From Adiantum capillus-veneris (taxonomy: Eukaryota > Streptophyta > Polypodiopsida > Polypodiales > Pteridaceae), in the NCBI GenBank assembly GCA_014529385.2, contig CM043969.1:12916648-12980647 (forward strand): 64,000 nt of DNA, given 5' to 3'. Positions 42,730-54,531 of this stretch are shown here, one piece after another. Position 1 is the stretch's first letter. Each line of letters starts with the position of its first letter. The notes under the pieces were generated by a model, which worked only from the letters and a program-made list of their open reading frames with translations, had not been told where the DNA came from and did no database searches. The position numbers were made by a program, and so were the translations under genes.

Positions 42730-43890
42730 ATGTCATCAAGCACTCTCTCTAATGAAAATTTGAAGAAGGAAAGAAATACAAACAAAAGGAAGCAAAGAAA
42801 GCAGTCACCATCCTCGCCTTCTTTTTCCTCTTCCTCTTCATCATCGCCATCTTTTGATATGGATAACAGTGACTTTCCACCCAAGAGAGTAAAGAGAAGG
42901 AGTAAACGGCGGAGTTATGTGGCATGGAAGAGGGTCACGTAAGTTGAAAAAGTTCAAAGAGGGAGGAAAGAAAATCCCTTTTCTTACCTATGATGGAACC
43001 TTTGGAGCGATTGATAAAGTGTTGACTTTTATCCAATAATTTGAAGTGACTTTTGGAGATGAAGTTTTTGGAATCTTCAAAGCTCTAAAATGTTTCCATG
43101 CATTTCCAAAATTTGACCCTTCAATGGTGGGCAAGCCTACGTGCTCAAGGTGAAACTCCAAAGACATGGAAAGCTCTACGGATTGCTATTGTGAAGAAAT
43201 TCCTTCCAAGTGACGCCAGAGGCAAAGTCCTCATGAAATGGTGAAGCTTGAAGATGGCTCCATGCAAGTTTATTTAAAAGTATGCGGATAAGTTTTAGGA
43301 GTTACTTTTCAAAGCCACAGTCTTAAGAAGATAGAATTTGCAAGACAAAAATTTAATTTGGTGCTGGCCTATCTAAGGAGATGAGTGAGCATGTCAACTC
43401 GCAAAGACCTAAAACTATCTCAGCGGTCATACATTACACTATGGTTGCCTTTAAAATCCATTTCCAGCAAGGGAGTAAGAAGGGCTCAAAGCCAATGGAA
43501 GTTAAGAAACTAATTGAACCAAAGGAGAAGAACAACTGGACGCAAAATTCTCCCAAGACTAACAACAATAAAGGAAAGACAAAGGAAAAAGTTACAAAGC
43601 TAAAAACAAAATTTCACTTGAAGAGGTTGAGCGTTATCTTAAAGATAGCAAGTATTTTAAATGTGGGGAGAAATGACATGTTTCTAAGGCATGTCCAAAG
43701 AGAAATGAACGTAATGACCTCCTAAAGCCACCATGGTGGAAGCTCCAAAAGAGGAAGGCCATTGCAAAGGAGCACCACTCTCTTATGACTCTCCAAGAGC
43801 CACCATGGTCAAAGCTCTAAAAGAGTAAGGCCATTGCAAAGAAGCACCACTCTCTTATGCTTGGGGAAAAGTAAGAGAGCATGATGCTTT
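42730..43890 (+). pseudogene. G3 gag remnant
   Basis: It opens with a Ser/Lys-rich basic segment (KRKQRKQSPSSPSFSSSSSS). Gag-core pieces in several frames follow (KIPFLTYDGTFGAIDKVLTF, FEVTFGDEVFGIFKALK), then an open stretch 43381-43725 starting MSEHVNSQRPKTISAVIHYT, typical of the C-terminal gag domain, with a Lys-rich tail. The zinc knuckle region near 43650-43710 is degraded. A small repeated phrase with AGCCACCATGG lies near 43725-43860. Confidence 0.75.
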
Positions 43891-44215
43891 CATACTGTTT
43901 GATCCTGGCTCTACCCACAACTTTATTTCGATTACTAAGCTAGGAATTCATGACTTTGAGATGGGGGTTATGGCAAAATAAGATGGAGCTTTCAAAGGGC
44001 AAGATGCCCAATTCACTCCATTAATTGGGAAATTAAGGCTCCATGTGCAAAGCTATGCCACGACAAAGAATATTTCTTTATCTCTCCACTCAAGCATGAA
44101 GATGTTATCTTAGGGGCACCATGGTTTGATCGCATGACTTCCACTGTGAAGTTTCCTTAGATAAAAGCCCTCTTTTCCTATAGAGGCAAGACGTTGCACT
44201 TGATGTAAATAGTTC
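43890..44215 (+). pseudogene. G3 protease remnant
   Basis: The active-site segment reads AFILFDPGSTHNFISITKLG, with D-P-G where D-S-G is usual. The C-terminal part (EDVILGAPWFDRMTSTVKF) is recognisable. Frame breaks between the two mean no intact domain. Confidence 0.75.
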
Positions 44216-44439
44216 ATGCAACACTATACCACTTGTATGGACTCAAACTTTAGACAAAGTAATGAAAATCTCTCTTTCTTGTTACATGGTTTACTCTAAG
44301 AAAGAAGCATGTGTTTATAATGAAGTTAAAGAGGATTTAGAATTTTTCAGTTTCCTAAGTTTCCTAGATTAATTTCAATATGTGTTTAGGGAGCTACCTC
44401 CCAAAAGAGGACAAGATGAAAATTCCATAAAACTTCTAC

Positions 44440-45720
44440 CTGGTAGTTCACCTCCTAATAAGTCTCCTTATATCGAATCTCATTGGATCAACAAGAGGAG
44501 ATTATGAGGCAAATAAATGATCTTGTGGAAAAATGAATCGTCAAGCCTAGTTCATCTCCATTTTATTCTATTAGTACAAAAGAAAGATGTTACTTATAGA
44601 ATGTGTGTGGACTATCGGGTGCTTAATTGGATAACCATAAAGAAGAGATTTCTTGTTTCTAGGATATAAGATATATTCAATAAGTTTCAAGGGTCTACCT
44701 ACTTTAGTATAATATATCTCAAAATTGGCTATCATCACATGAGGATTGTGCCTCAAGATATTCATAAGACAGCCTTTCGTACAACTTTTGGCCTGTATGA
44801 ATTATTGGTACTTCCTTTTGGACTTAACGATGCACCAGTTATCTTTAATAAAATGATGAAGAGACTCTTTAGACCTCATCAAAGCTTCACAAGAGTGTTC
44901 TTCTATGACATTATCATCTACTCAAAGTCTGTTGAGGAACATCAACATCTTTGAGTAGTATTTCAAGTTTTGAGAGACAATACGCTTTATTGTAATCAAA
45001 AGAAAAGTGAGTTTTCTTTAAAGGAGATTCAATATCTAGGTCATATTATCTCCCAAGTAGGGAAACAAATGGACCTTGAAAAGTTGGAGGTAATAAAAGT
45101 ATGGCTTATACCAACGAATCTACATGAATTGAAAAGCTTTATAAGAATAGTGAATACTATAGACGCTTCATAGAAAAATTCTCATTCATAGTAGGGCCGT
45201 TGTATGATATGACTAAAAAGAATATTAAATTTTCATGGACTATGGAAGCCAATGATACTTTTGAAAATCTTAGAGCAAAGCTTACCTCTTAACTAGTGTT
45301 ACTATTACTAGACCTTTCAAAACCTTTTGAAGTCTAGAGTGATTCTTCTGGAGAATTCCTTGGAGATGTTTTTCTTCAAGATGGGCATGCCATAGCATAG
45401 GAAAGTAATAGATTAGATGACAAAGAAAATAATATTGGCATATATAAAAAAGAGCTACTAGCTATTTTACATGTCCTATAAGCATGGAAGCATTATCTCC
45501 TACGCACTCCATTTATTTTCCACACGGATCACCAAAGTCAAAAGTACTTTTTGATGCAAACTAAATTAAGTAATAAACAAATGAGGTGGGCAAACACTCT
45601 TTCATAGTTTAGTTTTCATATTTCTCACATAGTTAGTAAGCACAACCAAGTGGCCGATGCTCTTTCACAAAGACCAAGGGTGAATGTTGTGTCAATAGCT
45701 CGTTGCAATGATCTATCCTC
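44440..45720 (+). pseudogene. G3 reverse transcriptase and RNase H remnant
   Basis: RT motifs appear in order: CVDYRVLN, then YFSIIYLKIGYHHMR, where the first catalytic Asp is Tyr, then TAFRTTFGLYELLVLPFGLN. The catalytic box is VFFYDIIIYS; the family has two adjacent Asp here and one is Tyr. EIQYLGHIISQVGKQMDLEK follows. RNase H pieces include GIYKKELLAILHVL, a stop, and HTDHQS. ADALSQRPR-like sequence near 45650-45680 closes the domain. At least two active-site losses make it inactive. Confidence 0.82.
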
Positions 45721-45769
45721 TATGATATCTGAGTATGCTATGGATCTAGACTTCGAAGATTAATGTCAG

Positions 45770-47049
45770 TTATTGCACTAGGGAAGAAAGAGGAACCATA
45801 TAACACATAAGATCGTTATCTTCTCTATGGCAATAGGTTATGCATTACACATGATTTACGTAAAAAGTCATGTACAAATATCATGTTCCACCTTATGAAG
45901 CACATAGAGGGATTCAAGCTACTCTCAAGGGAGTAGAGATGTAATTTTATTGGCCAACAATGAAGGCAAGCATACCAAACTTTGTTGCCAAATGAATTAT
46001 ATGTCAAAAGACAAAGTATGATAGAGGGAAGTAGACTAGCTTGCTTCGACAATTTTCTATACTTGATTCCCTATGGGAAAGCATATCCATGGATTTCCAA
46101 AATCCATTCATGGGAATACAAGAATATGGACAATAGTAAACCGGTTTAGCAAGCAAGCTCATTCTATACTGATAAAAAACTATTAAAGATACCATATGGC
46201 AACCCTCTTTATCTCACAGGTCTTTAAGTATCACAACTTACCAACATCTATAGTATCTATCACCCACAAAGGGATGGGCAAAGTGAGATAGAAAATTTAC
46301 TATCATCAATCTACTTAAATTCCATGCTATGGAAGTAGATAAAAGAGATCAATGGGAAAATTATTTACCCTTACTATAATATGTCTACAATAACACTATG
46401 CATACTTTTATAGGAAAGGTCTATGTAGTTGAAAAGGCACCCTTAGTAGAGTATGCATACAATAACATTGTCCATACTTATACAGGAAAGGCACCTTTTG
46501 AGGTAATTGAAGGAAGACTCAAGCTCACATTGATAGTCATGACAGTTGGGAAGATATTTGTTGGGGATGAGTATAGTAGAGACCTTGAAGAATAGTTTTA
46601 AAAGGTTAAGGAAACTATATCCATCATGTAATAGAAGCAGAAGGTTGTTGCTAATAAGCAAAGATGAGCCTTGACTTTCAAGGAGAATGATTGGGTATTG
46701 TTCAAGTTTCCCATAGCGCACATCAACCATACTATGGGTAAGGGAACACAAGGATGCCCAATGGGTCACTAAAAATATTATGCTAAGCGTTTCATGTGAG
46801 CCTCTTGAAACCTTATAAGGGCAAGCCACCAAAGAGCCAATAATTGAAGAACCACCTGAGTGTGAAGATCAAGAAGAGATCTTGCAACAGCCAGAGACTA
46901 TTCTACGACATGAGGACAAGGTTTTACAAAGTGGTAAGACTATTCAACGATATCTTGTCAAATTTAAGAACTATCCTTTTGAAGATGCAAGGTGGATGCA
47001 AGACATCCAACTAAAGGATAATGTAAACCTTGTAAAAACTTTACAATGA
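45770..47049 (+). pseudogene. G3 integrase and chromodomain remnant
   Basis: Zinc-binding pieces (HRGIQATLKG, ICQKTKYDRGK) are followed by WESISMDF. The middle of the catalytic core is deleted or scrambled. YHPQRDGQSEIENL near 46260-46300 is its later part. A partial duplication repeats the VEYAYNNIVHTYTGKAPFEV segment (46370-46500). Near the end KVLQSGKTIQRYLVKFKNYP followed by FEDARWMQD is a chromodomain, ending at TGA 47049. Inactive. Confidence 0.8.
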
Positions 47050-47412
47050 CTCCTCTTAGAGGTAAGAATCAGGTATGAAAAAGTATGTTTTATAGAGAAT
47101 TTTCTTGGGGAACATATTTCTTTGAAATGTTCATAAGTTCTAAGTGTATACATACCATGAATCAAGCTTGCAACAACTTAATCTCTCAAACACCTAGTAG
47201 ACCTTACCAATCTATTATGAAAGATAATACGGGTAAAGTAGAGACATGCTTGTGATAGCTAGGCCTTCCAAGCACCAACTAGAATTAGTCACCATTGTGG
47301 AAGAATGTCGACTGCTAAAAAGCAATCCTCTACCCAAATCAACAGGATTAGCTATGACCTTATTTTCCCTACTCCATAGTCGAAGACGACTATGATTTCA
47401 AGGAAGAGGTAA

Positions 47413-47980
47413 TGTCATGAAAATATTAATTTTTAGCTTGTAAAAGTATTTTCTATCTTAATTTGCTTACTTAAGTCCCAAGAAACTAAAAGAGAACAAG
47501 TGAAGTAGATTTAAGTACTTATAGACCGCCTCGGTCAAAGGCTTGGGAACAAGAGGGACAAAGTCCATAAAAGAGTAAGAGTAATTGTTGTTTGATTATC
47601 TCAGACATAAGCACAAGCCAAGGAAGGAGGAATATATCCCGAGCATCCTTGATCAAAGGTAAAGGACAAAGGAGGTTACTTACAGCAATTATAGGAGACT
47701 AAAAATATACAGTAGCTATACTAAGTTCAAGTAACTAAAATAACACTTTAAACTCCAAGTATAAAGTCTGGAAAGATTTAGGATGAATTTCTAACTTGCC
47801 ACTAATAGTCTTAATTTAGACAGTTTTGGGACTAGCTTCACGGCACCTCAAAAGTATTGTGCTACAGTTTTGCACAAGGGGTAATGCTCTAAAGCCCAAG
47901 GGTGAGTTTTATTTTTACCACAATCCATTCTAATTTAGCAAGTCCTAAATTAGGCTCTAGCCCAAGTCAGCTTCATAAAG
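47413..47980 (+). repeat. G3 3' LTR, first part
   Basis: It starts TGTCATGAAAATATTAATTT after the purine tract and matches the G2 LTR (7922 to about 7320, reverse complement). It breaks at CTTCATAAAG (47971-47980), and the following LTR sequence continues at 53877. The G2 copy is uninterrupted at this point (TTCATAAAGCCTCC). Confidence 0.82.
47971..47980. other. TSD CTTCATAAAG, left copy
   Basis: Ten bases identical to 53867-53876. The uninterrupted G2 LTR has TTCATAAAG once at the matching place. Confidence 0.85.
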
Positions 47981-48585
47981 GAGTGTTACCATGCACCGAG
48001 CGATTTTTTCCGAGCAAGGACAAACCCGAGCAAGTGTTTGTACACGATATAGTAAATTTTATCGTCAACATAATATTTATCGTTTGTTATATATTCATGC
48101 ACCACAACAAAAAGGGTTATCAATGGATAGACTACCTCCTAAATTCCAAAAGATCAAAGTTTACTTTTAAGAAAATAAACACAATATTTGAAATTATTAT
48201 CTTCTCTCTTAGGCTCACATGGGCTTCACATGTTTTGAGCATAAAGTAAGATTAATAGACTAATAAGAGCTCTAGCCCTGTACTTAATGCTTAAGTCATC
48301 GTAAGTTTCTTTTGTTAAGGTCATTTGTAGTGATCCTGTGTCTAGTACTTTGGTTCTTGATTGTCATTTATACTTGAGAGCATGTGCATCCTTCCTCATC
48401 TTAGACGCATCAATTTGATATCAATTTATTGCACCTCATTAGTTCATTTATACACCAATCGTCTTTTCCATGTAAGGAGTCATTGACAACATCGTGGCCA
48501 GGCAGGTTTTGGGGGGGGGGATTGGTTATATTTTTTTATTAATGCGTTGCACTATGCCATGCAGCATATGCAGCCTCCTACATTG

Positions 48586-48637
48586 TTAGCGTAGTTGACT
48601 TGAAGATGCGCGTGTGGAGCAGCGAGAGTTTGAGTCC
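48586..48637 (+). repeat. tRNA-like A and B boxes (possible SINE head)
   Basis: TTAGCGTAGTTGA (48586-48598) resembles the Pol III A box, and GAGTTTGAGTCC (48626-48637) the B box, at tRNA-like spacing. No cloverleaf or SINE tail was established. Confidence 0.35.
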
Positions 48638-49263
48638 AGCTTGCTAATTAGTTTTTGGTTGGACAACTTGCAAAGGGCTAATGCTGTACCTGTTGGAATC
48701 AGGGCAAGATTGCAAAAAATATAATAATGAACCTATCAATATGTTGAACCGAGTAGTAGGCCAGTTGAGGGTAAGCGGAAAAGGAAAATTTCCGCCCCAA
48801 TATAGAGAAAAATAGTGTAAAGCCCCAAAAAATAAGCATAATTTTCTTAAACTTTCTCCTGAAAAATTCAAGGAATTTGTATGTTTGAAAATATGGTTTT
48901 TCCTAAACGGTTGAACCAAGTAGGGGGTACCAGCTGGAAAGTATTCGAAAAAAAATTTGAGAATCACAGATGATGCGAGTAGAGGCAAAGATGCTACGCA
49001 AAATGAAATTGAAGCCAACGGAGGCCTCAAACGTCAGGCGAGGGGGATACGGATCGTGAGCGGAGGCATCAACATGGTGGATAATGTGCATCTGGCCGTG
49101 CGCAAGATAAAGAGGGAGTCCTACGTCAAGAAGATACGCCCTAAATACACACACGTAATATCTTTTTGCAGGCCTCAACTGTCCCTCTCTTCCCCCCGAC
49201 ATTCCCCCTCTCTCTCTCACACATCATCGACACTGCCGGCTTGGTAGGAGAGAGGAGATGAGC

Positions 49264-49386
<123 letters not shown>

Positions 49387-49436
49387 TTGTGCATGCTTTG
49401 GAGTAATTTCTCTTTGTCAAAGAAAGAAGGGAGACT

Positions 49437-49692
<256 letters not shown>

Positions 49693-50053
49693 AGGAAGCT
49701 ACTTAATTGAGAGCCAGCTGCTGTTGAGAGTGTGCAGGGCACACAGGCTTAAGGGCGTTTAGGGGCTGGTACTCATGCAAGGTTGAGTGTGCGCAGAGGC
49801 ACGCTGAAGTTCGCGCGACCATACACACACCGACCCACACACTCGCACCCTCACTCACACAAGAAGAAGCACCTGGAAAGAACCCTAACCTGCTGTAAAC
49901 CACTGACGCACGTTCCTCCCTCAAGTGCGTAGAGACCCCATCGGCAGCGCGAAACACAGAGGGGATTAGGGATAGCGCGCTCAGAAGCTGTCGGCAGCAG
50001 TAGCGAGAGAAAAATTAGAAGGCAACAGCGCAAGCAAAAGCAGGAGAGAGTTT

Positions 50054-50114
50054 AAAAAAAAAAATCTCTGAAAGAGCGCGCGCCGGCGCGCGCTCTTTCA
50101 GAGAGTTTTTTTTT
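50054..50114. repeat. near-perfect 61-bp palindrome
   Basis: The 40-bp core 50065-50104 is a perfect inverted repeat centred on GCGCGCGCC/GGCGCGCGC with arms starting TCTCTGAAAGAGC. An A tract on the left and a T tract on the right extend it, with one mismatch. The right arm plus ACTTGGTGAGCCCTT is repeated once more at about 50146-50190. Confidence 0.92.
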
Positions 50115-50235
50115 ACTTGGTGAGCCCTTCCGGCGCGCGCAGGGCGCGCTCTTTCAGAGAGTTTTTTTTTAACTTGGTGAGCCCTTTTCGATATTTGAAT
50201 GCAGCAGCCACCACGTAGCCAATTCGCTTTTGAGC

Positions 50236-50853
50236 ATGGACCTGCTATCACGTCATCACCAAAAGCAGTTCCTCAGAATGACCTCCACCCTCGTTTTCAG
50301 GCTTTCTTGGGACTCAGAGTGTCTCATAGCCAGCTGTCGCTCAGTCATGCATGAGCAGAGGGGTGCCAGCATTGCCGGATTCTGTTCGGCATTAGATTTA
50401 AACTTTTTAAAAAAATCACTGCCAAACATCACCGCAAAAAGCTACCAGGTGAATAAAATAAAAGCCGCACTCTGCGTTGTAGCTGTGCAGTCGCATATCA
50501 TCAAGCTGATGGGTACGTCGGATGCTTGCCAATGTGAAGAGCCCTTAGATATTTCATGCGATCAACCCATGGCAGAGGTCTCTATTCTAGTGCTACTGAG
50601 TGGACGTCAAGTAGTAAATAATGCAGGTGCCTACGGTGCTGATCAGGATCAAAGAATAGTCAAAGAGCAGAAGTGGAAGCTAATTCTTTTTTCCACACAA
50701 AGAGATTTGATGCTGGAGAAGCTTACAAACACCGACTGTGGAGTAATGGCATTTCTGGAGAAAAGCATACCAATATGTCAGCACCTATTAGCCTCCAAGA
50801 GAAGTTCACTGCTGTCCATTCAACAACTCAGTGAGATAGCAGACACTCTATAG
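50236..50853 (+). CDS. 205-residue ORF of unknown function inside the insertion
   Basis: From ATG 50236 (MDLLSRHHQKQFLRMTSTLV) to TAG 50853. It is not low-complexity. It contains hydrophobic stretches (VEVSILVLLSG-like and IKAALCVVAVQSHIIKLMG) but no clear membrane helix, signal peptide or known catalytic motif, and it ends SLLSIQQLSEIADTL. It begins about 45 bp after the palindrome-derived repeat. It could be an exon-like piece of a captured host gene, an element gene or a chance frame. No transposase motif (DDE, zinc finger) is visible. Confidence 0.35.
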   Translation: MDLLSRHHQKQFLRMTSTLVFRLSWDSECLIASCRSVMHEQRGASIAGFCSALDLNFLKKSLPNITAKSYQVNKIKAALCVVAVQSHIIKLMGTSDACQCEEPLDISCDQPMAEVSILVLLSGRQVVNNAGAYGADQDQRIVKEQKWKLILFSTQRDLMLEKLTNTDCGVMAFLEKSIPICQHLLASKRSSLLSIQQLSEIADTL

Positions 50854-50995
50854 ACAATATGGCCAATATTGCGGCCTGTAAAGAGCTTCTCTTGCTAATA
50901 ACCATATTTTGGTGGCGGGTCCTATGAGCAAAGGTCCATGTACTTAATAGCTATCGGATCAAGTTCAGATGGTTGCAGATGACAGACATCATGCT

Positions 50996-51008
50996 AGAGA
51001 GAGAGAGC

Positions 51009-51046
<38 letters not shown>
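50996..51046. repeat. (GA)n microsatellite
   Basis: GA tract with one GCGC interruption. A second GA tract with ACGG and ACTG interruptions lies at 51391-51447. Confidence 0.92.
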
Positions 51047-51049
<3 letters not shown>

Positions 51050-52060
51050 AAGCCAGTCTCCATCGCTACCCTCTGCCAGTCCCCACCAGCAACTATGGAC
51101 TTCTGACTCCCAGGAACACCTGCTCTCCCTCCCCTCCCTTGCTTGGTCCAGCATGTTCCCGACTCTTCATGCTTGTTGGTAATGACGATGGCGATGTTGC
51201 CGATACTCCATTTTCCGCTTGTTGTGCTGCCTCCCAATGCTTTTCATTCAAGTACTGCCCTCCCTTTGGCTCCACCTCCTCAACCTGCCGCTTTCTGAGC
51301 GCAATGTTGTGTCTGGATCCATGCGAGTAAGGGTCTTTTGTGATGTATCCTCATTTTTGTTAAGGTGTACTAGTCTATCCACCTGTCCTTCGAAGAGAGA
51401 GAGAGAGAGAGAGACGGAGAGAGAGAGAGAGAGAGAGAGAGACTGAGAGAACATAGAGGGCTACTCTATAAAACAGCCTATGGAGATGGTGTTGGCAACC
51501 CAATACATGGCTAAAAGCATGCTTTGGTGGTACAAAAAGGATTGTCCTTGACAACACCTTTGACAAATCTTTGAGTTACAATTTTTACATGTTACATGAA
51601 AAACTACCTATCATATTATATATCAGTGGATAGATCTTCAAAAGAAGAATCTAAAAACACAAGGTCCGAAAAGTTTTGACCTAAACTACAAAAATTTTAC
51701 CAGTCCCCACTTTTGCATTGGTATAAGTAAAATAGGTCCTTTTTTTGTACCACCAAACCATGCTTTCACCCACATTCTAGCAGGTAAAAGTTTCCGACCT
51801 CCAGCACACGACCCTAGAGCAGCTCTCCAGCTTTTTCTTACCCGTGTTGATGTTGTTGCCATCTCGCAATGGAAATTGGGCTCATGAGGCGGTCAATATC
51901 GGACCTGCACGTGATTAATAGTCAAGACTAAGACTCTGAGCCCCTAGGTGGTCGGCTTCAACTTCTTCAAGATACCTTTTCTGCCTTCAACCTGGGCATC
52001 ACTGCTGTTTGCACCTTGATTGCCCGGTGTCAATGATGGGCTCTTGTTGAGGGCCATTAA

Positions 52061-52438
52061 TTGACTGTGTCACTTGGTGAACATGGCCACATTGGCTCGC
52101 CTGGAGCTACATTTGCAATGGCTGCAGCATGCCATGCTTCACCTTCCTCTATGACTCACTTTATTTTGGGCCAGAGAGAATGGGCATACCCCATTTTCCT
52201 GTGGGGGCATCCCTCCATGTGGAAACACAGCTGCCTCCTGCACATGGCCCAATGGTGTGCTCATCATAAGGCTCTTCCTCTTCTCACCGAGGCCGGCTAT
52301 GATATTGTCCATGTGCAAAGGATTATGTGCCGAATTCTTCCATGGTGGACGTACATGGATATAGTGCATGATGCGTTAGGGAATTTTGACAACTTGGACC
52401 CCTGGTCCAATGTGATTTTCATAGAGAAGCAGCTTTAG
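52061..52438 (+). other. protein-like open stretch, unidentified
   Basis: 125 open codons without low complexity (SPGATFAMAAACHASPSSMT; EWAYPIFLWGHPSMWKHSCL). The opposite strand is also partly open. It lies between GA tracts inside the insertion. It may be part of a captured host gene; the family is not recognised. Confidence 0.25.
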
Positions 52439-52486
52439 CGGGAGTAAACGGTGGATATGTAGCTAGACGGTGACAAAGAGAATGGC

Positions 52487-52724
52487 AATTAGGAGTTTAC
52501 GATGATTTTGGTCAGCTGCCACATGTCTGGTTGGAGAGGTATGCATGCAACGTGTTGGTTGAGGATATGATCGCAAATTTTTTGAAGAGTGTGTTGGCGC
52601 CGCTCATGCACATGTGTCCACACCTAGCTTTGTGTGAGGAAATTGGGACACAGCTTAAGAGGCAGATGTTGGAGGTCTTCCTGACTGGGCACGATGAGAC
52701 AGTAAGCAAAAGGCAGTTTTCAAC

Positions 52725-52726
<2 letters not shown>
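52487..52726 (+). other. exon-like coding segment, unidentified
   Basis: The frame reads DDFGQLPHVWLERYACNVLV, EDMIANFLKSVLAPLMHMCP, HLALCEEIGTQLKRQMLEVF and so on. The composition is amphipathic and helical, unlike the surrounding DNA, and it ends in a GA tract. It looks like an exon of a helical host protein carried by the insertion. I cannot name it. Confidence 0.35.

Positions 52727-52782
<56 letters not shown>
52727..52782. repeat. (GA)n microsatellite
   Basis: About 28 GA dinucleotides following the exon-like segment. Confidence 0.95.
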
Positions 52783-52786
<4 letters not shown>

Positions 52787-53095
52787 AACACGTCGCACAA
52801 AAATCAGCGCAAATACCGACAAGACAAAGCTTCTTTTAAAAGTAAAATGCGTTGGAATAAGCATCACAATACACGCTGGTATGGTGGCGTCGGTATATGC
52901 ACCGGTATATACATCGTCAAAAAACACGCTGTTACATACGTCGGAACACTCGCTGTTACAAGCGTCGGTATTTTTTTAATATATGGACTCTTGTTTTGAG
53001 GCCCCTACTGGCGCGTGTGCCAAATTCTATTCCGATGACCAAACCTGCAAATTTCTTTTTGGGCAAAGAGGGCTGGGAATTGATGCTGCATGTAC

Positions 53096-53192
53096 TATCC
53101 TTTCCCTACCAAATTAGATTCTTCCTTTGCTTTCCTCTTTGTTGCTATTTCCTTCCATGCCGAATGGCAATGACTACACCCCATTAACAGGA

Positions 53193-53238
<46 letters not shown>

Positions 53239-53350
53239 CTATCCTTTCCCTACCAAAGATTCTTCCTTCGCTTTCCTCTTTGTTGCTATTTCCTTCCATG
53301 CCAAATGGCGATGACTACACCCCATTAAAAGGAAGGAAGGAGAGAGAGAG
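53096..53350 (+). repeat. about 140-bp direct duplication containing GA tracts
   Basis: TATCCTTTCCCTACCAAA...CCCCATTAA...GGAAGG followed by GA repeats occurs at about 53096-53236 and 53239-53353, with small differences. The GA tract length differs between copies. Confidence 0.85.
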
Positions 53351-53866
53351 AGAATGATACCTATCCATTCTTGTGTAGCACAGATATGGAGGTCCATGGG
53401 GTGGACTGATGACGAGGGTGCCAATCTCGGACCCACTTCCTGTTTGCCATGTGGCAGTTTCATGAGACGCCTCTCTCCATTGTTATAGTTAGAGTTAGAA
53501 ATTGCCAAAAAATCCTTTCAGCATAAGGGCATCACACATTGGGTTAGTAATCTGGGTTGAAGCATGATGGACAAGTCAGCAGACTAGGAATCCCAAGTAG
53601 TCTACGAACTTCGAGCAGTGCTTATATAAACATGGAAAATTTAAGAGAAGGTTTTTCCACTAAATTTCTCTAAAAGGGTTTCGTCGGTCAAAAAATTATG
53701 ATTGATTTACCATTAAAAATAGGTGCAATCTTGAATTCATTTTTTGTTGTTGTGCTTGAAGTCTCCTAAGAAATCATGTTTGGTTTTTGTTTTGTATATG
53801 TGCCTTGCCCTATCTCGCTCGTTTTAGGGATTGCTCGGAAAATCTCGCTCGAGCTTTGAGATTCCT

Positions 53867-53876
53867 CTTCATAAAG
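53867..53876. other. TSD CTTCATAAAG, right copy
   Basis: Ten bases identical to 47971-47980. The host LTR resumes after it. Confidence 0.85.
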
Positions 53877-54300
53877 CATCCAAAGGTTTTTGCAAAGGTC
53901 TTGCACCCAAGCTAGTTTAATTAAAAGATAAGTTTATGATTTTTAATAAGTGCAAAGAAAAAGGTAAATTTTAAGATTAGACCAGCCCTTCCTTATTTAC
54001 AAAGTTGACTCATGTCCTTCTTTTCTAAGATTGGCTAGGCCACATGTCCAAAGTAGCACACATTCTTGCTTTGTGTGAACTTAACAAGTATTTGTGGGTG
54101 TATGTGGTGTGTACAATTGCCATAAAAAGTCCAAGAGAAGGGAGGGCAAGTAGTTTAATCCTATAAATTGGGGACAAGAGGTAGCCACTACTCACTATTG
54201 TGAGTACTACAAAAAAAACAAAGTTGCATTTTTGGGTACTCAATTCTCATTAGACAAGAGGTAGACAAGTGGTAAGCATTCCTTTTAAAGTTTATTATCA
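53867..54300 (+). repeat. G3 3' LTR, second part
   Basis: Matches the G2 LTR from about 7320 down to 6890 (reverse complement): AAAGGTTTTTGCAAAGGTCT, the TTCTAAG-TTGGCTAGGCCACATGTCCAAAG unit in one copy, and AAGTTGCATTTTT. A TATA-like TCCTATAAATTGGGG lies near 54160. The LTR end is not clear. Confidence 0.7.
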
Positions 54301-54441
54301 GGTTGTGCATGAATTAAACACAAGGGGTCATTGGGATTTTTTGGGGTGTTCAATTCTCATTAGAGAAGTGGTAAGCATTCCCTTTAAAGTTTATTAGCAA
54401 GTTTTGCATGAATTAAAAGCAAGGGGTCATTGGGAATTTCT
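54238..54441 (+). repeat. about 100-bp tandem duplication
   Basis: Two copies of TTCAATTCTCATTAGA...AGGGGTCATTGGGA. The first copy contains a small extra duplication (CAAGAGGTAGA). Confidence 0.8.
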
Positions 54442-54486
54442 TCTCTTCACCCTCGTTCACACACTTTCAAGTGCTAAGTGTGGTCA

Positions 54487-54488
54487 AG

Positions 54489-54530
<42 letters not shown>
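54487..54530. repeat. (CT)n microsatellite
   Basis: About 20 CT dinucleotides in non-coding DNA downstream of the G3 LTR. Confidence 0.93.

Positions 54531-54531
<1 letters not shown>

Larger units (their letters stand above)
42674..47412 (+). mobile_element. decayed chromodomain gypsy element G3, internal region
   Basis: Plus-strand remnants in order: gag (42730-43890), PR, RT/RH, INT and a chromodomain end (to 47049), then a purine-rich tract (AAGGAAGAGGTAA) and the 3' LTR at 47413. The 5' LTR has been replaced by a T-type LTR ending at 42673. All domains contain stops, shifts or active-site losses. Confidence 0.85.
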
